Positions 18,355 through 25,593 of a stretch of 64,000 bases of DNA are shown piece after piece. Below the pieces are notes generated by a model. It searched no databases. It saw only the letters and a list, made by a program, of their open reading frames with translations, and had not been told where the DNA came from. Numbering within the stretch: position 1 is the first letter of the stretch; each line of letters opens with the position of its first letter. Origin of the DNA: Providencia sp. (GTDB lineage Bacteria; Pseudomonadota; Gammaproteobacteria; Enterobacterales; Enterobacteriaceae); the NCBI RefSeq assembly GCF_003533305.1, contig NZ_DOEH01000032.1, positions 1 to 64,000 of the forward strand, written 5' to 3'. A program made the position numbers and the translations under genes.

Positions 18355-19181
18355 GCCCATTCCCTTAAATTCCACACAACCATAGCCAATACAACCCCAA
18401 TACAAGTTGATAATGTTAATAAGCTCGCCATTGCCCAGCGCGCTAATCCCGTATTAACATGGCCTTTAAACATGTCAGCGACTGCATTAATTAAAGGGAA
18501 ACCCGGTACTAGTAGTAGTACACTTGCAGCCATTGAAATAGTTTCTGTCAATACAAAATAAGGAATTTTCAATAATAAACCGGATACCGATGTCGCAACA
18601 AAAGCGGTAATACAAAAATTAATTAATGGATTCATTTGGTGAGATGTTAAAACTTGCCTTATATACATAGCACAACTACTTGCAATAAAGGTAATCAAGG
18701 CGCTCTCCCAACCGCCACCATTTAACTGACTAAAACAAGCGCAAGATAAACCAACCATTAATACCATAAGCCAACGTGGATACCGCAACGGCTTAATTGA
18801 TGCTAATTTCTTTTTTAATTGTTTCCGGTCAAGCAAATGATGCTCAACTAAAATAACCGCATGCTGTACTTCAGTAACCACATGCATATTAATACCGCGA
18901 TCAATAATACGACGAGTAGAAGTTAAACAGCGCCCGTCAATAATCGTCGTTAATACGAGTGAGTTAGATGAAATTGCACTATCAACTTGGCTCGCGCCTA
19001 ATGCAATCCCCAAACGCGTGGTTAGTTGCTCAACCAGCATACTCTCAGCACCATGCTGCAATAGAAGTAGGCCGCATTCAATGCACAGTCGAGTGATTTC
19101 TCTTTGTACATCAACAACAATATCATTCGTGATCGAAGTCTCTAATACACATTCCTTCATCATACCCCCCAAAGTTAACAA
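18351..19181 (-). CDS. yjjP: YjjP, threonine/serine exporter family large subunit
   Basis: A 276-residue protein with a cytoplasmic N-terminal region ([40 protein letters not shown]) and five membrane helices after about residue 130, as in E. coli YjjP. Its stop overlaps the yjjB start, so the two subunits are coupled. No site for a regulator was noticed upstream. Confidence 0.88.
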   Translation of the reverse strand: MLTLGGMMKECVLETSITNDIVVDVQREITRLCIECGLLLLQHGAESMLVEQLTTRLGIALGASQVDSAISSNSLVLTTIIDGRCLTSTRRIIDRGINMHVVTEVQHAVILVEHHLLDRKQLKKKLASIKPLRYPRWLMVLMVGLSCACFSQLNGGGWESALITFIASSCAMYIRQVLTSHQMNPLINFCITAFVATSVSGLLLKIPYFVLTETISMAASVLLLVPGFPLINAVADMFKGHVNTGLARWAMASLLTLSTCIGVVLAMVVWNLREWA

Positions 19182-19357
19182 AATTCTGATATTCTCTTAA
19201 ACATGTTAGTCTCTATATGTATCATAGAACTAAATAACAGCTTAGATGATGATCTCTTTCAGGTAAATTAATCAATTAAGCGACTATTTCTAAACTATTT
19301 TGCTAGACTGAGCAGCACTATTTTCTTCATAAATTAGCATGCTAGGATAAATATTCC

Positions 19358-19987
19358 ATGAGTAGCCTATTAACCGCCAAAACCCCTAAAGGTCAGCGCC
19401 GAAATAAAGCATTAATCACTGCCGCCGCTGAAGTGTTTCTTCAATATGGGTTTGAGGGGACGACTCTGGATATGATTATTGAACGTGCAGGAGGTTCACG
19501 CTCAACGTTATATAAAAATTTTGGGGATAAAGAAGGGTTATTTGCTGCCGTTATTGCGCATATGATAGATGAAATTTTTGATGAGCCAGAAACTAAAGCG
19601 CCTATTTCAAAAAATATTGAAAGCGTACTCTCCTTTTATGGTTCCCGATTTTTACTCAATGTTATTAAACCCCAATCTATCGGCCTTTATCGCCTTATTC
19701 TTGGCGAATATAACCGGTTCCCAGAAATAAGCCATGCTTTCTTCGAACAAGGCCCAGTCAAGAGCTATCGATTATTAACACAAAAGCTTGCCACACTACC
19801 CGATGTCAATATTGATGAAAATATATTATTAAGTATTTCATCTCGATATTTAGAAATGCTTAAAGCAGATGTATTTATTACCACTTTTTGCGTTGCCGAT
19901 TTTACGCCTAGCGATGAATTTATCGAACAGCAAATAGCCTTATCTGTTGATATCATCGCCAGCTATATTCGCAAAATAAGCAGTTAA
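19358..19987 (+). CDS. TetR/AcrR family regulator
   Basis: A 209-residue TetR-type repressor: residues 12-60 give the DNA-binding helix-turn-helix (ITAAAEVFLQYGFEGTTLDMI, RAGGSRSTLYKNFGDKEGLF). The C-terminal ligand domain has the F-x-E-Q-G/FIEQQ pattern of the TetR_C group. It converges on an unknown gene whose promoter carries a 34-base palindrome, a plausible binding site, and is divergent from yjjP. Ligand unknown. Confidence 0.85.
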   Translation: MSSLLTAKTPKGQRRNKALITAAAEVFLQYGFEGTTLDMIIERAGGSRSTLYKNFGDKEGLFAAVIAHMIDEIFDEPETKAPISKNIESVLSFYGSRFLLNVIKPQSIGLYRLILGEYNRFPEISHAFFEQGPVKSYRLLTQKLATLPDVNIDENILLSISSRYLEMLKADVFITTFCVADFTPSDEFIEQQIALSVDIIASYIRKISS

Positions 19988-19995
19988 TAATTTAT

Positions 19996-20397
19996 TTATG
20001 AAAGTAACTTTCTAGCACGCTCCTGCGCCATTAATGCATCGGTTTCAAGAAAAACCTCTGGCCCATATAATGCAGATAACATAGGAGCAAGACGTTCCAT
20101 TTCGTCCTTATCACTTCCATCTGGCTGTAAAGTCACTACCATCGCTCGGCAATATTCCATCATTGGCTCTTTCGCCTGTTTTAACCAACGGCGTACATAC
20201 TTCATTCCCTCCATATCTTCAGCTGACGGTTTACCTTTTGGAGCAACGGGTGGATAAACAAGGGCAAACTGTTCTCTTTTTGATAATAAAAGATCCATTT
20301 CTTCTAACCATAAACGTGTTTCATCCATAGAAGATGGGAAAGAATTTAATGTACATATAGGCCAATTATCTGTATTGACAATAACTTTATTCGACAT
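19996..20397 (-). CDS. Unrecognised 133-residue protein
   Basis: A small soluble protein I cannot assign. It has a WPICTLNSFPSSMDE start, a conserved-looking FALVYPPVAPKGKPS stretch and an acidic/helical second half ending in RARKLL. The ATG at 20397 has AGGA six bases upstream; an in-frame ATG at 20415 falls inside the palindrome and is unlikely. The palindrome at 20412-20445 overlaps its promoter, suggesting tight control, perhaps by the converging TetR gene. Confidence 0.65.
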   Translation of the reverse strand: MSNKVIVNTDNWPICTLNSFPSSMDETRLWLEEMDLLLSKREQFALVYPPVAPKGKPSAEDMEGMKYVRRWLKQAKEPMMEYCRAMVVTLQPDGSDKDEMERLAPMLSALYGPEVFLETDALMAQERARKLLS

Positions 20398-20411
20398 GGT
20401 GAATCCTAAAA

Positions 20412-20445
20412 TCACAAAAATGTACTACACTGTACACTTTTGTGA
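20412..20445. promoter_or_regulatory. 34-base palindrome (probable operator)
   Basis: TCACAAAA and TTTTGTGA form the outer arms, TGTAC and GTACA the inner arms, around a six-base centre. It lies 15 bases before the start of the unknown 133-residue gene. The inner TGTAC-N6-GTACA element is typical of dimeric repressor sites. Confidence 0.65.
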
Positions 20446-20635
20446 TTTCAATAGTCAATAATGATTCTCATTTAAAATTTGCAATTTATGCTATTTGTGA
20501 TTTTCTTTTAAGACAGAATATTCTTAATATGTTGTAAATATTCATCACATAAAACATTAATAATGGCTTAATGATGCGTTTTTTTATACGGAATGTTATT
20601 CTGACTCTATTATGTCTTTATAAAGTGAAAATATT

Positions 20636-20929
20636 ATGAATAAAATTTTTCCTGTGGTATTTGGATTAATCATGGCAATAACTGCATTTAATGCAAGTGC
20701 GGGTAAAACATGTGATACCTATTTTCAAGAAATGAATGAACTCGTCAAACAAGCTGAAGCGCAATACAAAAATGAGCCTAATGCGGGAGAGCAAATTACG
20801 ATGATGAAATCGCAGTTAGAAGAAGCGAAGAAAACATTAGCAAGCTATCCTGAAGATGCTCAAGAACAAGCATGTAGTCAAGCTCTTAAAGCTATTGCAC
20901 AAGCTAAAGATGCGGTAGAAACAAAATAG
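20636..20929 (+). CDS. Small periplasmic DUF5339-like protein
   Basis: A 97-residue protein with a signal peptide (cleavage near NASAG), then a helical domain with two cysteines (KTCDTYF and EQACSQAL) likely to form a disulphide. The pattern fits DUF5339, small periplasmic proteins of unknown function in Enterobacterales. A terminator follows at 20962-20989. Confidence 0.65.
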   Translation: MNKIFPVVFGLIMAITAFNASAGKTCDTYFQEMNELVKQAEAQYKNEPNAGEQITMMKSQLEEAKKTLASYPEDAQEQACSQALKAIAQAKDAVETK

Positions 20930-20961
20930 CCATGCTCTGTAGAAAACCAAATTTATCAATA

Positions 20962-20989
20962 AATACAGCCTGATATTTCAGGCTGTATT
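20962..20989. terminator. Bidirectional terminator
   Basis: AATACAGCCTGA pairs with TCAGGCTGTATT around four bases, between two converging genes. It should end both transcripts. Confidence 0.8.
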
Positions 20990-21005
20990 ATAGAAATGGA
21001 TTATT

Positions 21006-21443
21006 TTAACGAACAACTAGTACTGATATTTTCGCGTACGAAACAATACCTGATGCATTTGATCCTAATAAATGGGTCGAAAAACTCGGATTTCGTGAAC
21101 CGACAACAATTAAATCTGCATTAATATTTTCTGCTTCCGACAACACTTTATCTCTTGGTGAGCCAATTTCAACTCTGTAGGAAATTTTATCTGATGGGTA
21201 ATCAATTTTGTCGATAATTTCTTGTAATTGCTCTTCAGAACGCTCAATTGCCTTTTTTGCAAAAGAGGCTAGTAGATCGTAATGATAGCTATAACTCATC
21301 GAAAATCTTGAAACATCAGGTATTGAATGGAATAAATGAATTGTGGCATCAGAAATTTTCGCTAAATAAATAGCATGCTTAAGTGCATTATCTGTTAACA
21401 CATCTTCCGATATATCCACGGGAACCAAAATAGTTTTATACAT
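21006..21443 (-). CDS. Universal stress protein (UspF-like)
   Basis: A 145-residue Usp-fold protein: MYKTILVPVDISED start, and the ATP-binding G-x2-G-x9-G-S/T type end (VGSRNPSFSTHLLGSNASGIVSYA). It is a paralogue of the product at 22094-22522, with a small membrane protein gene between them. GAGGG lies before the ATG. Role: general stress protection, probably nucleotide binding; detail unknown. Confidence 0.87.
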   Translation of the reverse strand: MYKTILVPVDISEDVLTDNALKHAIYLAKISDATIHLFHSIPDVSRFSMSYSYHYDLLASFAKKAIERSEEQLQEIIDKIDYPSDKISYRVEIGSPRDKVLSEAENINADLIVVGSRNPSFSTHLLGSNASGIVSYAKISVLVVR

Positions 21444-21614
21444 ATGATACCCTCTTTATTAGATTTTCTTTCTTTTCAAACCGTGACGTTATTAGTTTTA
21501 CGATTTGACAGTTTAAGAATGGCTGGTGAATGTTTGTTATTTTCTCTAAAAGTATAAACCTAAGCTTATAAAAATGTCGTGAGCATTCCAACGTTATTTC
21601 AATACGCCTCAAGC

Positions 21615-21953
21615 TTAACTTTCTTCCAAATGCCATTTATGTAATAAGCGATGAATAAATGGAGTGACTATCAGACCGATACTAATGATAAAAACGCTTT
21701 GTAGGAACAAGCCATAAATTGCGATAAAAAAACGTCCACCACGGGTAATTGGGGCTGGTTCTATTGCTTGTCCACTTAACATTGATAACGCATTCAACAT
21801 CGACTCTACAATTGAATGCCCTTCTATAAAGTAAAAACCAAAAATACCCGGCAATAGACCAAGGAAAAAAACCAAAAGTGCGATAAGATAAAAACGTAAC
21901 ACTCGAAGAATAAAATACTCAACTCGTATTAATTCTTTTGAAAATTTTTCCAT
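21615..21953 (-). CDS. Small membrane protein between two usp genes
   Basis: A 112-residue protein with two long hydrophobic segments (residues about 15-45 and 72-98) and a loop between them (NALSMLSGQAIEPAPITRGGR). The two-helix layout with a connecting re-entrant-looking loop faintly recalls two-helix ion-channel modules, but there is no selectivity-filter signature and I make no functional call. Its placement between two universal stress genes on the same strand suggests a shared stress role. Confidence 0.7.
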   Translation of the reverse strand: MEKFSKELIRVEYFILRVLRFYLIALLVFFLGLLPGIFGFYFIEGHSIVESMLNALSMLSGQAIEPAPITRGGRFFIAIYGLFLQSVFIISIGLIVTPFIHRLLHKWHLEES

Positions 21954-22093
21954 AAATAACCTAATAACACGTTATTACTCATACAATTGTTCGATCAAGC
22001 TATACAACAATGAATATGCAACTACACATTCGCACATTTATGATACTAGAAAAGAACCTACATCATAAATCGATATAGGCCCTATTTAATCTG

Positions 22094-22522
22094 TTAGCGT
22101 ACGACTAAAACCGATGTTTCTGCGTAACGTACGATCCCAGCAGCAGTTGAGCCTAAAAGATGAGTTGTAATATTTGGTCGACGAGAGCCAATCACAATAA
22201 TATCTGCATTAATATCTTTAGCTGTATTAATGACTTCATCACGAGGTGAGCCAAATGTAATGGTATAACTCACATCTTCATGAGGTAAATTAATTGAATC
22301 CATTAACATTTTCATATCTTCTTCCGCTTTCACCGTTGCTCTATCTTTTATTTCCATATAGCCAAGAGCATAGGCATTAATAATTGCTGAAGATATTGGT
22401 AATACGTGGATCAAGTGAATTTTAGCACTCGATTGTTTTGCTAAATTAACCGCATGACGAACAGCTTTACTCGTTAGCTCTTCTTCGGTTAAATCTATAG
22501 GGACCAGAATCGTTTTATACAT
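22094..22522 (-). CDS. Universal stress protein (UspF-like, second copy)
   Basis: A 142-residue Usp protein, paralogue of the one at 21006. The start MYKTILVPIDLTEEE and the ATP-loop end IGSRRPNITTHLLGSTAAGIVRYAETSVLVVR are typical. I chose the ATG at 22522 because AGGAGG precedes it; an in-frame ATG 51 bases upstream lacks one. Confidence 0.88.
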   Translation of the reverse strand: MYKTILVPIDLTEEELTSKAVRHAVNLAKQSSAKIHLIHVLPISSAIINAYALGYMEIKDRATVKAEEDMKMLMDSINLPHEDVSYTITFGSPRDEVINTAKDINADIIVIGSRRPNITTHLLGSTAAGIVRYAETSVLVVR

Positions 22523-22682
22523 AACCCCTCCTAAAAAATTAAAAAATAATGTTAACGATAAAATTATAAACAATTAGCTGTGAATGTCTCTCGTTCAAAA
22601 AGATAAATGAGATCTCTAGCCACAAAATATTAATTATTGAACAGTTTTTATCTTTATTTTTTAATATCAATAACTCAACTGG

Positions 22683-23132
22683 TTATTCTCTTAGCCATGG
22701 TGTAACCGTCAACCCAACGAGCATACCTTCAGGGCTTAATAATCGGGTTACCGTTTGCCCCCAAGGCTCAATTCTATTTTGAACCAATAATAAATACCCC
22801 TTATCAGTTAGATTTTGAGTCATCCTTGCGAGATCAGAAACTTCAAATTCAATCCAACTTTGTGGGATTGTTAACTCTTCAGGCCATTCATCACGCAAAA
22901 AACAAGATTGTGCAGCTTGGTTTAATGGCCAAAGAGCAAAATGTTTAACGCCACCTAATGTATCTTGCTCACAAACTAGATAGTCACTATTTTCTTCCAT
23001 TGGTTTCAATGGTAAACCAAGTGTTTTAAGATAAAAATCGCTACTATTTTGGGTATTTAGCGTCACAGGACCAAAACCGGCGACAAATAATACATCAGAG
23101 TTATCTTGTAGATTAAACATTGAATATTCCAT
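22683..23132 (-). CDS. VOC (glyoxalase-like) superfamily protein
   Basis: About 149 residues with a VOC fold pattern: VLFVAGFGPVTL strand, SDFYLKTLGLPL, and the end SPEGMLVGLTVTPW. It looks like a lactoylglutathione-lyase-like ring-cleavage or resistance protein, substrate unknown. The ATG at 23132 avoids most of the overlap with mviM that an upstream ATG (23207) would cause. It follows mviM by 16 bases and is probably in one operon with it. Confidence 0.75.
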   Translation of the reverse strand: MEYSMFNLQDNSDVLFVAGFGPVTLNTQNSSDFYLKTLGLPLKPMEENSDYLVCEQDTLGGVKHFALWPLNQAAQSCFLRDEWPEELTIPQSWIEFEVSDLARMTQNLTDKGYLLLVQNRIEPWGQTVTRLLSPEGMLVGLTVTPWLRE

Positions 23133-23148
23133 TTTAGTTAGAAAGTTA

Positions 23149-24063
23149 TTAATTTTTATCAAACATTTTTTCAATAATTCTTTGAGCGGCAATCGCGTTT
23201 TCACCACTGGTACACGGCTGAGATTGGTGACTTACAGACTCAATAAAATGACGAATTGCACCATCAAACCCACGCTGTACCAATATCGAATCCCAACTTG
23301 ATGGGTATTTATCATTAATACCCCGAAGATTTTCACTACGCCACTGATTCATGTTAGTTATTTGATAAATAGCATCTTCATCCACGGCAATGACTTGCTC
23401 TTGCTGACTACCCGCTTTTCGGTGCATCGATGTTGTTACCCAACCATTTTCCGTTTGGAAATGATGTTCTGCATAAAACAATTCGCCTTTCTCAGTCGTT
23501 TTTACCCCACCGCTAATTAATTTCAACTCAGTCCCAGCTATCCATAGAACCGTATCAACGACATGTAAATAATCATCGAGCAAAGTAAAACGCGCATCTT
23601 TAGGCCCTACACTGTCACTTCGATGCTTATCCATCCTCAAAGAGGAAAACTGTGTCATATTTTGTTTTAACGAAACATAAAAAGGCGCGAATCGACGGTT
23701 AAACCCCACCATTAACATACGCTTTTGTTTTATTGCTAATTCAATAAGTTGCTCTGATTGTTCAATATTATCAGTAAGCGGTTTATCGACATAAACATGA
23801 AGTCCCATTTCTAATAGCAACTTAACAATTTCGAAATGAGTGGTCGTTGCGCTATGAACAAATATGGCATCACATTGGCTAGCAAGACTTTTAATCTCTG
23901 CAAATAGTGGGATCCTATAGCTATCACAAACTAGTTTTGCTTTGGATTGATTCGGAGAATAGGCGCCAACGAACTCCCAATCATCTTCTTTACAAAGAAT
24001 AGGCAAATATGCTTTTTGAGCGATTGAGCCTAAACCGACAACACCGATGCGCAATTTTCTCAT
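23149..24063 (-). CDS. mviM: MviM (YceM), Gfo/Idh/MocA oxidoreductase
   Basis: A 304-residue NAD(P)-dependent oxidoreductase. The Rossmann fold begins MRKLRIGVVGLGSIAQKAYLP and the sugar-dehydrogenase-like catalytic stretch DKPLTDN and VGFNRRFAP are clear. It matches E. coli MviM/YceM closely along its length. The ATG at 24063 follows GAAGAG and gives the standard N-terminus. The substrate is not known; the name comes from a virulence factor locus. Confidence 0.87.
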   Translation of the reverse strand: MRKLRIGVVGLGSIAQKAYLPILCKEDDWEFVGAYSPNQSKAKLVCDSYRIPLFAEIKSLASQCDAIFVHSATTTHFEIVKLLLEMGLHVYVDKPLTDNIEQSEQLIELAIKQKRMLMVGFNRRFAPFYVSLKQNMTQFSSLRMDKHRSDSVGPKDARFTLLDDYLHVVDTVLWIAGTELKLISGGVKTTEKGELFYAEHHFQTENGWVTTSMHRKAGSQQEQVIAVDEDAIYQITNMNQWRSENLRGINDKYPSSWDSILVQRGFDGAIRHFIESVSHQSQPCTSGENAIAAQRIIEKMFDKN

Positions 24064-24255
24064 GTTATGGAACTCTTCTAATATATTGATAAGGAAATTA
24101 TTGAATATATTTATATAAATAAAAAATATTTTTTCTAAATATATGACAATAACAGAAGAATAATGAGGAAAGATATAATTTAACACCTTGTTTTTAATAG
24201 CTTTAGTAACCTAAAAACAATCTTTAGGTCAAAAAAAGCAGCATAAAAAAAGGGG

Positions 24256-24284
24256 TTGATTTCTTAAATGAGAATGGTTATCTT
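24256..24284 (+). promoter_or_regulatory. ryhB: ryhB promoter with Fur box
   Basis: TTGATT (24256-24261) and TATCTT (24279-24284) are spaced by 17 bases. A Fur box (24264-24282; TTAAATGAGAATGGTTATC, 13 of 19 to consensus) covers the spacer and -10. This is the expected arrangement for iron repression of ryhB. Confidence 0.75.
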
Positions 24285-24290
24285 TTACCT

Positions 24291-24389
24291 CATGGAATAC
24301 CTGAGTAAATTACTCAAGAATTTCATAAACGACATTGCTCACATTGCTTCCAGTTTAGCAGGCCAACTTTATAAGTTGGCCTTTTTTTT
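24291..24389 (+). ncRNA. ryhB: RyhB iron-responsive small RNA
   Basis: The stretch 24329-24354 reads ACGACATTGCTCACATTGCT followed by TCCAGT, the conserved target-pairing core of RyhB. It is followed by a GC-containing terminator stem (GGCCAACTT/AAGTTGGCC, 24361-24381) and a long T run, which also serves Hfq binding. The predicted start near 24291 gives about 99 bases, close to the 90 of E. coli RyhB. RyhB is repressed by Fur and, under low iron, pairs with mRNAs of iron-using proteins such as sodB and sdhCDAB to block them. The length at the 5' end is estimated. Confidence 0.92.
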
Positions 24390-24436
24390 ATTCTCAATAT
24401 TATTAAACGATTACCAAATATTACGAATTTAATCGC

Positions 24437-25231
24437 CTATTTATTACGTATTGCGCTCGCAAAACTCCATGATTTTAAATGACCAACATAGGTTAATCTA
24501 TGTGTCGGTTCAAATGTAGGCACATCCCCAGTACGCATATGCAAAATATCAGCCGGTGTTATCCATGATGAATTACCTTCAAACAAAGGCATTCCTGCAT
24601 ATTTATAAGCATCTAGGACAAACTGCGAACAAAAGAATCCATTCGCTTGGTCTATATCATCACCTAATTGAACAGTAGCAAGTGCTTTTAAACAAAAATT
24701 TCTAACCGTTTCACCAATTAGAGGTAACTCACAAATTCGTTTCGTGAGCATCCATGGCGCGATCATAACAATACCTTTATAATTATATTTATTACCATCA
24801 TTTTGTACGGAAAACTCACGTAGCTTGTCAGCATGTAAAGACGTTAATCCTGACTGTCTTAAGACCACCATATTATTCGAGTCACCAATTGCTTTATCTA
24901 ATGGTATAATTCGAACACCACTGCCAACTGATTCAGCAACCTCTCCTAACCCTAAATAGATTGATGCATGGCTCACACCACTCACACTGAATAAACGTAT
25001 CCCCCAAGAATTAAGACCCGTAGCAGACGATAACAAAATATCGCCAGGCAACATATCAGAAACTGAGAGCACTTCAACTGAGTCTTTTATAGGAATTGTA
25101 TTTGCTTGCTGCATACTGAATTTTAGGCGATTTGTTTCTGCATCTGATTTAAATTGAGTTGAGCATCCCGCTAAAAAAAAGAATCCAAAGTACAACAGCC
25201 AGATTTTAAAGTTCATCCCTAAATTACTCAT
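24437..25231 (-). CDS. yaeF: YaeF-like lipoprotein (NlpC/P60-like permuted peptidase)
   Basis: A 264-residue lipoprotein with lipobox FFLAGC. The body carries the YaeF/YiiX permuted-papain pattern: PGDILLSSATGLNSWGIRLFS, the catalytic histidine in VSHASIYLG, and the cysteine in NGFFCSQFVLDAY. It resembles E. coli YaeF along its length. It is probably a periplasmic/outer-membrane hydrolase of unknown substrate. An in-frame ATG at 25216 is an alternative start. Confidence 0.83.
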   Translation of the reverse strand: MSNLGMNFKIWLLYFGFFFLAGCSTQFKSDAETNRLKFSMQQANTIPIKDSVEVLSVSDMLPGDILLSSATGLNSWGIRLFSVSGVSHASIYLGLGEVAESVGSGVRIIPLDKAIGDSNNMVVLRQSGLTSLHADKLREFSVQNDGNKYNYKGIVMIAPWMLTKRICELPLIGETVRNFCLKALATVQLGDDIDQANGFFCSQFVLDAYKYAGMPLFEGNSSWITPADILHMRTGDVPTFEPTHRLTYVGHLKSWSFASAIRNK

Positions 25232-25593
25232 CTAATTACACCAATTATATTTAATTTGATTGTATACGGATTTTATCTGCTCATTCCCGTAATGACTACC
25301 ATTAATTTACTCACTATCAATATGAGTAAAAATACCTTTTTCTATAAAAAACTCGAATTCTCTAGCTTTAGTCTAATAGACAAGAAAACGCTCAGCTCAT
25401 GTGATAATTCCAATTAATTTCACTATAAATTAGAGAAAACTAAATTTTCAGACTAATTTTTACTAATTTAAATATAATTAATATTAAATTAATACTAGAT
25501 TAACTAATGGTGAAATAATTAACTCACCTAATAAATATAGTTAATGTTTCAATTATAAAACCCAATAAATAAATTGCAAAAGGAAAAATACAT
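25232..25593. other. Divergent intergenic region, yaeF / M66 protease
   Basis: About 360 bases, very AT-rich, holding the divergent promoters of yaeF and the M66 protease gene. I saw no clear repeats or operators in it. Confidence 0.4.

Noticed and set aside
21436..21636. A 66-codon frame between the usp gene and the membrane protein
   Set aside because: No ribosome site, basic low-complexity product, and overlap with both neighbours.
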